From: Leptodactylus fallax
Lineage: Eukaryota; Chordata; Amphibia; Anura; Leptodactylidae
NCBI GenBank assembly: GCA_947044405.1
Contig: CAMRHE010000157.1
Coordinates: forward strand, 4,478,501 to 4,542,500
Direction of reading: 5' to 3'
DNA length: 64,000 bases
Positions 1-11,500 of the stretch are shown one piece after another. The translations under genes and the position numbers were made by a program. Below the pieces are notes generated by a model. It searched no databases, was not told the origin of the DNA, and was given only the letters and a program-made list of their open reading frames with translations. Numbering within the stretch: position 1 is the stretch's first letter; each line of letters begins with the position of its first letter.

Positions 1-169
1 AAGCACTCGTGGTGCATGGCTCTGGCAATTCATCTCTATCCAATAAAAGGTAAGACATTTGACTTATCTCCACTTGTATTCTACATTATAAAATAGAATA
101 TAAAATGTACAGGACAGTATTTACAGCTCAGGCTGCCATAGGCACTAAGCCTGGTTAGTGGTTATGCTC

Positions 170-930
170 TCTAATGGTCCAGTGCATCCTGTAATGCATA
201 CCTCCTTAGTAATGGTGCCCCCTTATTTTCCTCTACACACATTAAAAGTATCCTCCCCAGTATTAGTGCCAACTTACTGCACTCCACTCATAAATGGTTC
301 TCCTTGATATCTGTAATTAATAGTATAACCTTCACACAATAATAGTACCCCATTTATTAACAGTGCCACCTTAGAAAGTGTGATTACTCAGCAATAGTGT
401 CTCCTTGGACAGTATAATAAGTAATAGTGCGCACATATTGCCCACACACCTTAATGGTTGCCCTTAGTGACCTCTGTAATAGTTTTCTCTTTAATAGTGC
501 CCCATTAATGCCCCCAATCAGTAATAGTACCCCCTTAATGCTCCCAGTAAGTAATATTGTCCCCACTCACTAATATTGCCCTCTTAATGCCACCACTCCA
601 TAAAATTACCATTGATTGCCCCTTCTAACATTCCCCCCTAATGCCTTCATCCAGTAATAATGCCCCTTTGGTACTCCACTTAGTATTAGTGGCCTCTAGT
701 GCCCCCACTCATTAATTGTTCCCCTTAGTGCCCCCAATCAGTTATAATTTCCTTAATTAGTAATAGTGCAATGTTAATGCCCTAATAGTTCCCCCAATGT
801 CCTCACCCAGTAAAAGTGTCCCTTTAATACCTACATTCAGTAATAGTACCCCTCAATGTCCCCATTAACAGTGCACCCTAATACCTTCACTCAGTAATAA
901 TGCCCCATGCCTTTTAATAATAGGTCCCCT
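170..930. repeat. Degenerate ~30-bp minisatellite
   Basis: Loose tandem copies of a unit of roughly 30 bases with the words TAATAGTG, CCCCCTTAATG and CCCCCACTCAGTAATA. Copies differ by substitutions and small indels, so the array is old. The core resembles the arrays near 10.7, 18.1 and 19.8 kb. No gene is visible in this stretch. Confidence 0.6.
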
Positions 931-1429
931 TAATGAGAGTCTGTTACCAAAACCCAGCATATCAACTCAACCCCACAGACAGGTTAGGGTCACCTGAATG
1001 AAATGAATCAGTGTCTCTGTTGTTGAGATATCAGTGTGTTTGTCAATATGCAAATGAGCTCTTTGGAGCAAATTTGCATATTGATAAAAACAGCGATATC
1101 TCAGCAATGGAGGCACTGAATCAAACTCATTTAAGCTCCCCTCACCACCATGATTTGACAGCTCCAGCTTTCCAACTAGCAATCAGGTTTTTAGTACCCC
1201 TGTCCCCCCCCCCAACACTCTAAACAAAGGTTGCGTATTTACTTTATGTTGCTCTGCTCACAAATTTCAGCCATAGCACTGTAGGACAGGAGCCTCTCGT
1301 AAGGAGACTCCGACACAGATGTGAACGATGCCTGAATGGCAGAAGATTAAAATGTTAAAAAACAATGCATGAATTTAATTTTTTTTTCAATCTCCTTCTA
1401 CAAAGAGTTAATAAAGTTTAGTCAAGTTG

Positions 1430-2511
1430 CCAAAATAGCATCATTAAAAAGTGCATCTCATCCAATAAAAGATAAGCACTCAAATGGCTGCATTACCAGA
1501 AAAAAAATAAATAAATTGTAGCTTGTACAAAACTGACTGTGGCAGGATGGAAATGTGTACGCTGTGCAAGTATACATCAGGGTACACCCCAAAACTAGTG
1601 GGGAATTTGGTGTACCCAATATACTTTGCACACCTTACATATTCCCTTTTCACCATCCACTGTGCAATCACATCTGGAAAACTATTGCTCACTATGCCCC
1701 TTGATAAATTCTTTGAGGGGTGCAGTTTTCAAAATGGGGTGACTTCCTAGGGGATTCCACTTTCCACACCTCAGGGCGCATTCATGACATCTATATCTGC
1801 GCTCCAAAAGTCAAATAACTATCTTTCCCATCTGTGTGCTGGCTGCTGAGTCCCTGAAATGCCAATAAAGTAGAATCCCCAGACACATGACCCCTTTTTG
1901 GAAACTGCACCCCTCAAGGAATTTATGTAGTGTGGCAGTGAGTATTTTTACTCCATTGTTGTTGCATTAATTTATTTTCCAGAAATGATGATAAAAAGAG
2001 TGAAAATGGCAATTTTTCCAGAATATGTCATTTCAGTGTACAGTATGTTATGCCCAACTTGTGTCAGACCTTTTTATTGCATAAAAGGTCATTTTTAATT
2101 TTCTCTCTTCCCAATGTTAATAAAATCTGTGAAACAGCTGTGGGGTCAAAATGCTCACTATACCACTTAATAAATCTCCTTAGGGGTGTAGTTTCCAAAA
2201 TGGGGTCACTTTTGGGGGTTTCCATTGTACTGGAACTTTAGTGCCTCTGCAAATGAGACATGGCACCTGAAAACTATTCCAACAAAATCTGCTCTTTAAG
2301 ACCAGTAGCACTCCTTCCCATCGGTGCGCTGCCGTATGCCCAAACAGCAGTTTACGTCCACATATGAGGTATTGACGTGCCTGAGAGAAACTGTATAACA
2401 TATTGTGTGCTGCATTTTCTCCTTTATCCCCTTGTGAATATGTAAATTTTAGGAATAAATGAACGCCTTATTGAAAAAATTAAATGCCTAAATTTCACCT
2501 CCATCTTGTTT
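1430..2511. repeat. Interspersed repeat-derived DNA, no gene
   Basis: The block contains related phrases in both orientations, such as AAAATGGGGTGACTT near 1732, AAAATGGGGTCACTT near 2197, and the reverse-sense CACCCCTCAAGGAATT near 1910. This looks like an old element with internal inverted similarity. Its family cannot be fixed by eye. The short reading frames here have no recognisable domain. Confidence 0.4.
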
Positions 2512-3418
2512 AACCACTTCTGTACCGCCCATAGACTATATACGTCCTAGGGGTGGTTGTCTTGTTCTGCAAGGACGTATCGGTACGTCCAAACAGAACT
2601 CAGCAGCTGCACTAAATCGTACAGCTACTGAAACTGGGAGCCGGCTGTAACTTCAGCCAGAGCTCCCAGAGAGAAGACAGGGAAGGTTTATTAACTTACC
2701 TGCCTTCCCGATCGCTGTGTATACAGCGCTATGGGCACCGCCATCTTGCGGCTCCCCTCTCTGACCCAGCGGTCACATGATCAGCCGGGATCAGCATCTG
2801 TAAGAGCTGCTGGGTCCTACAGGACCCAGATTAGCTCTGTAGTAATGTGAAAGTAATGTACAGGAGGTTGTATTCCTCCTGTAACTGGCTAAATGTACCA
2901 GCCCCAGTTACAGGGAAACCAGCCTCAACAACAAAAAAAAAAGGTAATCAGGTGTCCCTAAAGGTCTATTATGATCTTATGGGGACACAATGTAAAAAAA
3001 AAAAAAATGAATAGAAAAGTAATAATGTAAATAAAATAATTAAAAAAATAGATAAAATAATACGGCAATAGCACACTCTTATTACAGGTTATAGTCCCAC
3101 CCCCGACAACACCATAAAAAATAAAAATTACCGTAACGAAGAGGAGAAATTATTTTATAAAGTTTTTTAGTAGCACTTTGTGTTATTAAATAAAAGAAAA
3201 ATGAAAAGTGAAAAACAGACACATTTTCCCTCCTCTTTTGGTTATGTTTTCCAGGATATATAAAAACAACATAAAAATAAAGCCCTATGTGTCACCGAAA
3301 AAATACGCAGAAATTAGTTGAATAACCCAAATGATAAAAATGTTACAGTCCTCAAAACCGCACATACAAAAACACCTGAAAATTCTGGTGAAACGTTTTA
3401 AGGGTTAACAAACTTCCC
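2512..3418. mobile_element. Non-autonomous element bounded by TTAA
   Basis: The block opens with TTAACCACTTCTGTACC and closes with AAGGGTTAA. These are short imperfect inverted termini with TTAA at both ends, as expected for Kolobok- or piggyBac-type targets. The interior has A-rich runs and a segment resembling one near 28.3-28.9 kb. No coding capacity is seen. The family assignment is inference. Confidence 0.35.
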
Positions 3419-3999
3419 AAATGCTGTTTGGAATTATTTGAGAGTTAGAGCTTTGAAAATGGGGTGATTTATGGGGGTTTCTGATATATAGGCTTTTAAA
3501 ATCCACATCAGAACTGAAGTGATCCCTAAAAGAATGGGTACATTTGGAAAATTGCTGCTAGATTATAAGATTTCTAATGTCCAAAATAAATTCAAGGATG
3601 ATTAAAGGGTTATTGCCACCATAAAAAATATGGAAGATATTTATTAACTGATTCAGTTCCAAATTGGAACTGTTATAAGCAATAACTGTAATAAGTGGAG
3701 GCTCAGGGAGGTGAATAAATATAACAAACAGTGTTCTTCACCTCCCCTGGGTTCCAACATGCTGATCCCTTCCCTCTTTGGGCCTCAGCAGTCATGTGGA
3801 TCATTCCGCCATGATTGGTTGTGTCTGTGCGTCATTACACCAGCATCACCCACGTAACCGCTGAGGTTCAATCACAGGCGTCAGTGGTCCCTGACATCAT
3901 TCAGGAGGCCAGAGGAGGCCCGAACAGTATGGGACCTGTGCGGCAGAGCTCAGGGAAGGTCATTAACACTTTCTGTTATATCTACTCACCTGAGCCTCT

Positions 4000-4024
4000 T
4001 CAGACCCCAGAGTATAATACTATG
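4000..4024. repeat. Half-copy of recurrent hairpin repeat
   Basis: AGACCCCAGAGTATAATA is one arm of the hairpin seen complete at 6534-6575 and 10625-10666. It lies next to the same 'TACTCACCT' context as the other copies, so it is part of the same dispersed family. Confidence 0.5.
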
Positions 4025-4398
4025 TTGTGGATGGCGAACCCTATCAATTTCGTTTTGAAAAATGGGGCTATGCCTTAAGGTGTTCTTAGGCGAAGTCCTT
4101 AAAGTGATCCATGGATAGATCATCAATATTAGAGACCTAAAGAACCTCTTTTTCACCTTCCCCGGCCTCCAGGGAAAAAAAAACTGTATTTCATGGACAA
4201 CCTCTTAAATATGAGCTATAAATGAGTGTAGGTGGTTATATCCATAGTTCCTGTCACTTTCCTGTTGAAGGAAGGGGATGAGTGCCCCATTATAAGGATC
4301 AGAGAAACATGGCGACGTTGGGAGTGACTGCCAGGTGTTATACTGTGGCTAGCAGACATTCTTAGAAGGTAGACATTTTTTTTAGAATAAATTTGATC

Positions 4399-4471
4399 AT
4401 GCTCACTTCGGTAACACATACTAAAATTGGAACGATATAGAAAAGATTAGCATGGCCTCTGCATAAGGATG
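4399..4471 (+). pseudogene. U6 snRNA pseudogene, 3'-truncated
   Basis: The sequence matches the first ~72 nt of spliceosomal U6 RNA. It has the 5' stem (GCTCACTTCGG), then ACTAAAATTGGAACGATA, then the catalytic-core region AGATTAGCATGGCC. Similarity stops after 'AAGGATG', so the 3' third and the terminal T run are missing. Several substitutions (for example CTCGC to CTCAC and CCCCTGCGC to CCTCTGCAT) break conserved positions. No proximal-sequence-element promoter is evident upstream. This is a typical retroposed U6 fragment. Confidence 0.85.
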
Positions 4472-4506
4472 TGTACTCAGGAATACATTTCCCCTGCTGC
4501 ATTAGC

Positions 4507-4865
4507 ATTACATGACATTCCTGCATCACATGGCTTCCTTTTTTTATTTCCAGGAAATCTTGGAGTATCTTAACCAGTATTTGTATTTGCTGTATTTACA
4601 CCTTTATTTTTCTCTAAGCATTAAGTAAAACAGATTTCCATCGATGTTAGTTTCACAGTTTAGACAGTATCACCATTATCCAAGGATTACATGACATTCC
4701 TGCATCACATGGCTTCCTTTTTTGTTTCCAGGAAATCTTGGAGTATCTTAACCAGTATTTGTATTTGTTGTATTTACACCTTTATTTTTCTCTAAGCATT
4801 AAGTAAAACAGATTTCCATCGATGTTAGTTTCACAGTTTAGACAGTATGCACCATTATCCAAGGA
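4507..4865. repeat. ~180-bp tandem duplication
   Basis: Two adjacent copies, 4507-4685 and 4686-4865, both start ATTACATGACATTCC and differ by only a few bases (T-run length, GCTG/GTTG, one inserted G). The near identity indicates a recent duplication. It begins about 35 bases after the U6 pseudogene. Confidence 0.9.
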
Positions 4866-5216
4866 TTTAGACAGAACAGTGCCACGCACTGGCTAAATTA
4901 TTGATTTAGACTAGTAAACGCTGTCCTGGCAGGGCAAGTGATAGATTTTAATCTGAGTATCTGCTGGACACTTGGGCTGAAGAGGGTAACATGTAGCTTG
5001 TATTAACCAATTCATGCTGTCATTCCAATATCATGTAGTGTCATCTACTGCTCACTTCGAGTCTGAATAGTTGTATCACTTATGGTCTTTCTCAATTTTT
5101 AGCTATAACGTAGAACAAAATAATTGTCTATTATTCCTTATAAAAAATAAATTAGTATTACTTTACAGCAAGTAATAATTGCCAATGCTTTACACAGGCA
5201 CACAAATGATATACAT

Positions 5217-5297
5217 TGCATATAAGTTGTACAGTGCTGCGGAATATGTTGGCGCTATACAAATAAAATGATTATTATTATTATTATTATTATTATA
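5217..5297 (+). repeat. SINE/LINE 3' tail with (TTA)n
   Basis: GCTGCGGAATATGTTGGCG followed by CTATACAAATAAA and an ATT trinucleotide run is a characteristic 3' tail shared by frog SINEs and their LINE partner. The body is missing, so this is a heavily 5'-truncated copy. The same tail recurs at 17037-17092 and 50158-50222. Confidence 0.65.
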
Positions 5298-6165
5298 ACA
5301 TAGTTGCCAACATTTCATTTGGTAAAGTTCTAGTATTTAACTCCTTAGTTTGTGGTATTTAACTCCTCTTTAGTCAGAAGTTTCCAGAGACTAGTCAAAT
5401 TTGCTGCGAGTGATACTGAGAGTTCAGGACAATTCTGGCAACTTTGGGACAGCTGGCATAGATAGAGATAATTGAATCTTGGACACTGCTGGCTATCTTT
5501 GTATGAACAATCTGTATGAGGTGATCACCTAAATTTGTAATTTGATAATTGTCCTCTAGACCAGTCTTTTTTGTGTTCTGATATTTTAAAAAAAATCAAA
5601 GACTAAGTACTTAGTGTGCCATACAATAATTGTAAGGATTGTCGATCTCCTACATGAAAGTCATAAAACACAATACATATCAGCAACCAATGAATTAGTT
5701 GATTAAACTTATATTTCAGTGGGATCCTTCTCTCGTGATAAGATCGGCTTTATGAACAGAGTGGGATCATACATTTACACAGCCTGATCTTTATGTTGAC
5801 TAAATTTATACAAACCTTTCCAGCCTTGGTTAAATGAATGAACGCCCACTGTTGCCAATATTATATTTTTACACTTGCTTCAAGGTAAAAAAACAATTGC
5901 TGCCCCCGAGCAGGCTAACTTATGCCTATCTTATGCTTCCAGCCTTAGTACCTCTTCTGCTTTAACATCAGACCTGAGAGAGCCCTGTAGCAGGTAGATA
6001 TGTCTGAAGAGCAGACTTCAGCACATGTGCCAGAGGTTGCTGATCCCTTCTTAAGAGGGATGTTCCAGTCTATATAGTACATGATGAGGCAAATATCTTG
6101 CCAAGGGAAATCTGGTCTAGATAAAGGGATGGTCTCATTTTTTTTATTTCTTTGTAATGCTAGTC
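5298..6165. other. Non-coding, no recognised feature
   Basis: AT-rich sequence without a convincing reading frame, RNA gene or clear repeat boundary. Given the splice acceptor at 8020, it may be intergenic or part of a 5' UTR intron of the receptor gene. Confidence 0.4.
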
Positions 6166-6533
6166 AGGGTCAGATTGGCCCACCAGGGTACAGGAGGGCC
6201 CTGGCTCTAATGCGGTAATGGGCCCCATTGAAGACAATAAAACTAGGATGCTGTAGTCAACCATTTGTCAGTAGGGTCTATTTCTTATAGGACCTATTGC
6301 ATCTCATTGATAATATGTCAAGGTGTAGCACAAAGATTACATTTCTATATAACAGAAGGTAAGCCCTCAAAATCATCTCTTCTGGTGAGTCCTAGAAAAT
6401 CTGACCCGACACTGATGCTAGTGTAGGGACTTTCCAGACAATGACGAATAGTAATGGGTGAACCTTGTAAGATTCGTTTTGTGAATATTCAGGAGGTTGG
6501 CCCGCACGTTTTGTTTGCAAACTGTAAGTACTA

Positions 6534-6575
6534 TTATTATACTCTGGGGTCTCTTCAGACTCCAGAATATAATAA
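6534..6575. repeat. Hairpin repeat (18-19 bp arms)
   Basis: The arm TTATTATACTCTGGGGTCT is followed by a 4-base loop and an imperfect reverse complement ending ATATAATAA. A second, more degenerate hairpin of the same type is at 6688-6730. Both lie in a larger dispersed repeat (about 6440-6840) that also contains the nearby phrase 'GAATATTCAGGAGGTT'. Confidence 0.6.
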
Positions 6576-6839
6576 TTGGAGGCCCAGTAGAGGTGTGGAA
6601 AAAATGAAAAACAACTCATATTTACCTTTCCTTATCTCTGGTGGGCTCTGTTGCAGTGTCCAGTCTTCATTCTTGAGCCCTCCAATTTTTATAATCTGGG
6701 TTTTGAAGAGACCCCTGACTATAATAATACTTTATGGTAGTGGGAGAAGTGAACCCCAAAAATCTCAGGTTTGGCCAAACCCTGAAATTTTTAGAAAGTT
6801 TGTAACCCACAAACTTCTTACAAACTGGTTCGTTCTTCC

Positions 6840-8020
6840 CTAGTGGTGTATGATGATCCTTGATTTGGGATGTCAGCTTGCTTACTGTGACCAGAATATC
6901 AACTAATACCTTATCATTTCAGTATTTTTCTTATGCAGAGTAAACTTCATGATTGTTCCTACATCTGGTTTGAGGTGCTGCAAAAGTGACTGGCTCCACA
7001 GTTTACTAACAAGTTTTGTGTCCGCTGTCTTTTTGAGCCGTGACTCGGGAGGTTAGATGTTATAGAGTGGGGAGGGTAACCATGTCCACTCCCTATCAGT
7101 TTGTTGTTAGTGTATATTACAATTATATGACACATGCGTTTCATAAATATCCTTTATTCCCTGGGTGGGGCCCACTATACAAAATTATATGCAGACTACA
7201 TTACAAACTAGAACAGGGGTCAGCACCCTCCAGCACCTATGCTGAGGTTGGCACTTTAGACATATTTACTAGGCATGGGGCTCTCTCTAATGTTTAAAAC
7301 GCTGCTACTCCAGATAACCCCTCTCTCTCATGGGCCGTGTAAATGGAGGAGGAAGCACTAAGGGGGAAAGAATGAGGCAAGGTGTACTAGTGCCCAGGCT
7401 GTGAGCTAGCCTAGTCAGAGGGCAGCATTTGCCTGTGCAATTCATTTTTGTACCTTGAAGCAATTGAAAAAGTAAAGTATATGTCAGCTGAACACGCTGA
7501 AGTAGGCGTTTGTGCATTTCAGCAAGGCTGGACAGATTTGTATGGGTTTATACAACAAAAAAGACTGGCACCCTCTGCCTCCTCAAAGCTGGCTTACCAC
7601 AGATCACTCTGAGTACTTTGTTCAGCCTAAAGGAAGGACCATCTTTGCACAAAAAAGTCATGGACTAGGATCACATTGAAATGGACATTTAATCAACTAG
7701 TTAATAGGTTGCTGTTATAGATGCAATATAGAAGTTTCATGTAAGGGTCAGCATCCATACAGTTATTGCCTGGCACACAGACTACTTCATCTTGGATTTT
7801 TGATTTTTTTTTTTTTAAATCGACGCATAATACAAAAAAGGTTGTTGACCCCTGCACTAGAAGTTGTTAGATATATGTTATAAAATGACACCATGTACCA
7901 GGTAGCTCTCGTCATCAGGATTATCTGTGTTGATCCATGTTAATAAATTTTCTGAACATGAACTGTTATAGTTTTATTTGTAAGTTTTACTTAAATAAAA
8001 TATATTTCTTTTTGCCCCAG
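6840..8020. other. Upstream of receptor ATG; no coding feature
   Basis: No convincing exon or promoter motif. The segment ends with a T/C-rich tract and CAG at 8018-8020, read here as a 3' splice site. It is therefore probably the end of a 5' UTR intron rather than promoter DNA. Confidence 0.45.
8001..8020 (+). promoter_or_regulatory. 3' splice acceptor in the 5' UTR
   Basis: A pyrimidine-rich run (TTTCTTTTTGCCCCAG) ends 11 bases before the receptor ATG. It fits a consensus acceptor as well as the two internal receptor introns do. If used, the first exon of the transcript is non-coding and lies upstream, possibly outside the window. Confidence 0.6.
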
Positions 8021-8031
8021 AAATCGATATC

Positions 8032-8574
8032 ATGAACGTCACAAAGGAACTTGGCAGCAAAACTTGTACCAATGGACCATGGAACAGCGGCTCATGTGAA
8101 TTGGATATGAACACTTCATCCCCTAATATAACTCATAGTCATATTCAGCTCCCCACCTTCTCTCCGGCTGCCAAGGCTCGGGTCATCATTACCTTTGTTA
8201 TTTTTACACTTTCAGCCTCCTGTAACTTGGCTGCTCTATGGGCAGCTGCCAAAACAAGCAGGAAGAAAAGGTCTCATGTCCGAATCTTAATCCTTAATCT
8301 GACCACAGCCGATCTCCTAGTTACATTTATTGTCATGCCTCTGGATGCCATATGGAATATCACTGTGCAGTGGCAGGCAGGGGACATAGCCTGCAGAATA
8401 CTCATGTTTTTCAAGCTTTTGTCTATGTATTCAAGTGCTTTTGTGACTGTGGTGATCAGTGTGGACCGGCAGTCTGCCATCCTTAACCCACTAGCCATAA
8501 ATGATGCCAAGAAGAAGAATAAAATAATGTTATCCGCAGCCTGGCTAATGAGCATCTTACTATCAGTGCCGCAG
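8032..8574 (+). CDS. gnrhr2: GnRH receptor coding exon 1
   Basis: Encodes residues 1-181, from the extracellular N-terminus into TM4. The ATG has A at -3 and is the first in-frame start after the acceptor at 8020. The exon ends ...GTGCCGCAG followed by donor GTATAG, in phase 0, right after the TM4 'LLSVPQ' segment. Conceptual translation would otherwise stop one codon later, so splicing is required. The exon end matches the usual GnRH receptor intron position. Confidence 0.95.
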
Positions 8575-11500
8575 GTATAGACGTTTACAGTTTTTTTTTC
8601 AGTGTATATAAAGGCAATCCTATAGTGTTATTAATGTATAATAGACCCTGCTTATTATTGGACACTGGACAAATAGTGGTAAAGGTCTCACGGATAGCAG
8701 TGAAAAGTTTTAAACTGGCCGAGGATCTGTCATTTGTTCTGATTTATACTAGCATTGTGTCTGAAATAACAAACAATTCTGTGGCGCCTTTTCTAACATC
8801 TCTGCATTAGGCTGTTCCTCCTTTATTCCTCCTGGAAATGTATGAATAAATTGATAACTGGGTGTTTCCATTGCCTTTGTCAACAGATCATGTGGAATAA
8901 AGTGTATGGAAACTTATGACTGTGTAACAGTTTAGTGTCAGAGGTGCAGAGGGAAATGCAGAGTGCTGTGAAAAGTATTTAATTCTCACACTGAATGTTT
9001 TCTGGGTACAAAAATAATCTACAACAAATGTATCCAGTACCCAAAATAATATTGGAATAGGTGTGCAACAATGTTTAGATAGAACATCATTCAGAGCACG
9101 ACGCTGCCTTGACTGACTTGTCCGCAGGTATGATTGACATGCTGCGATTTTCAAAAATGATGGCGTTTTTCAAAATGCAGCTTTTCTGATGCAGATGTTT
9201 TTCTGCAATGTGTGGATGGGATTAGCCAGAATCCCAATCACTTTGTAGGTACTATAAACGCAGCGTTTTTTGCTGCGGCATTTCCGAAGCAGCAAAGACG
9301 CTGCATTTTCGCACTGTGGGGCTTCAGCATTAATGTTCCTTTTCAACCCTTGCATCCCACATAATCTAGACTTATACCTTATTCTAAACTATTATACAGA
9401 GCTATTATTAATGCTTCATGTATTACATTGGACCATTTTCAGTGGAGTGTGTGCACTTTTTAACTACTTGGTCCTTTTTCAGTTCCATGGTCTACACCTT
9501 AGTAAGCACACTCCTGCTTTCATGTTGGCACATTATATAATTTCTAATCCTTGAAAGCTATGGGAAGTTGCCTTTTCTAGCTTGAACTTATATTTATATA
9601 GCCATTTTAGCCCATGTAAAAGCTTTTTAGCAGATGTTTTTCTTATTATTTCCACTGAAACTTTTTTCATGTGAAAAAAGAAAATTGCATTAATACGCCG
9701 GCTATGATGCATTTATGAATGACTTCTCTGGAACATTTCACACAGCTGTTCTAATGGAAGCTTTCTACTTCCTTCTAGATAAAAATGTTACTGTATAATA
9801 ACGTTGAGAAAGCTTTCTGCAGGTTACAGGCTTTTGCACAGTTCTATGTGCACATATAATTTCTTCAACAATACAACAAGAGCTTTTGAGAAAATGTAAC
9901 TTTTTAGTGAATACATTACATTTTAGTTATATTCCTTGAATTAGGAAGTGTGTGAACTATTCACATATACAGGGTCGGACTGGCACACCGGGGAACCAGT
10001 GAATCCCCCGGTGGGCCCCAAGCCCCAACTATTAGTACTCATTTTGCCAATGCAAAGGTCAAGGGTCTGATCGGGACGGTCAGGGGCCCGACCGGCTCCT
10101 GACCATCCCGATCGGGCCCCTGACCAATGGACAGTGGCGTAACGGTCGTGGCCAGAGGGGTGCGGGGCTCGCGGCCAGCTGGAAATGGCCGGGGCCCGGA
10201 CTATCATGATAGTGGTCGGGGAAGGCCTGGTTCCCCGACCGCTATACCTATTGTTAATGGAAAGGGGCCGGCCCCTTTCCATTAGATGCCAGCCCAGGGG
10301 AAATGACAAAAAAAAAAAAAATACTCACCTGGCTGTCCTGGACTCAGCATCATCTCCGGCACTTTTCTGACCTCACTGCAGGGGCCTGTGATTAGGCCCC
10401 AGCGGTGACATGGGGCGTGCCAGAGTAATGACGTCATCGCGTCCCACGTGACCGCTGAGGTGCAATCACAGGCCCCAGCGGTGACGTCTGGGACACAGGA
10501 CGTGGAGACCAGGGGACCAAGGAAGATGGTAAGGACAGCAGGACGGAGTGAGGATACCCCGGAGAGGTAAGACAAGGTGAGTATAAGTGTTTGTTATTTT
10601 TAAACACTTCTCCTGGACCTGTGCTTATTATATTCTGGGGTCTGAGGAGACCCCAGAGTATAATAATAGCACCGGCTCTGGGGGTGGGGGGGCCACTGTG
10701 GAGCACCTAATAGTGTGTGTGGGTCACTTTGGGCATATAATACAGTGTGGGCGCCACTCAGGGCATATAATACTGTGTGGGAGCCACTGCGGAGCATATA
10801 ATACTGTGTGGGGGCCACTGTGGGTATATAATACTGTGTGGGGGCCACTGCGGAGCATATAATACTGTGTGGGAGCCACTGCGGAGCATATAATACTGTG
10901 TGGGGGCCACTGTGGGTATATAATACTGTGTGGGGGCCACTGAGGGCATATAATACTGTATGGGAGCCACTGCGGAGCATATAATGCTGTGTTGGGGCCA
11001 CTGCGGAGCATATAATACTGTGTGGGGGCCACTCAGGGCATATAATACTGTGTGGGAGCCACTGTGGGTATATAATACTGTGTGGGGGCCACTGAGGGCA
11101 TATAATTCTGTATGGGAGCCACTGCGGAGCATATAATGCTGTGTTGGGGCCACTGAGGAGCATATAATGCTGTGTTGGGTCCTCTGCGGAGCATATAATA
11201 CTGTGTGGGGGCCACTCAGGGCATATAATACTGTGTGGGAGCCACTGTGGACATATAATACTGTGTGGGAGCCACTGTGGGCATATAATACTGTGTGGGG
11301 GCCACTGTGGGCATATAATACTGTGTGGGGGCCACTGTGGGCATATAATACAGTGTGGGGGCCACTGAGGGCATATAATACTGTGTGGGAGCCACTGCGG
11401 AGCATATAATGCTGTGTTGGGGCCACTGCGGAGCATATAATGCTGTCTTGGGGCCACTGAGGGCATATAATGCTGTGTTGGGGCCACTGCGGAGCATATA

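Noticed and set aside
4399..4471. Functional U6 snRNA gene
   Set aside because: The 3' third and terminator are missing and conserved bases are changed.
8888..9554. Several 60-95 codon frames in the receptor's first intron as extra exons
   Set aside because: The receptor family has no domain to fit here. The sequences overlap a MITE and lack paired splice signals in a useful phase.
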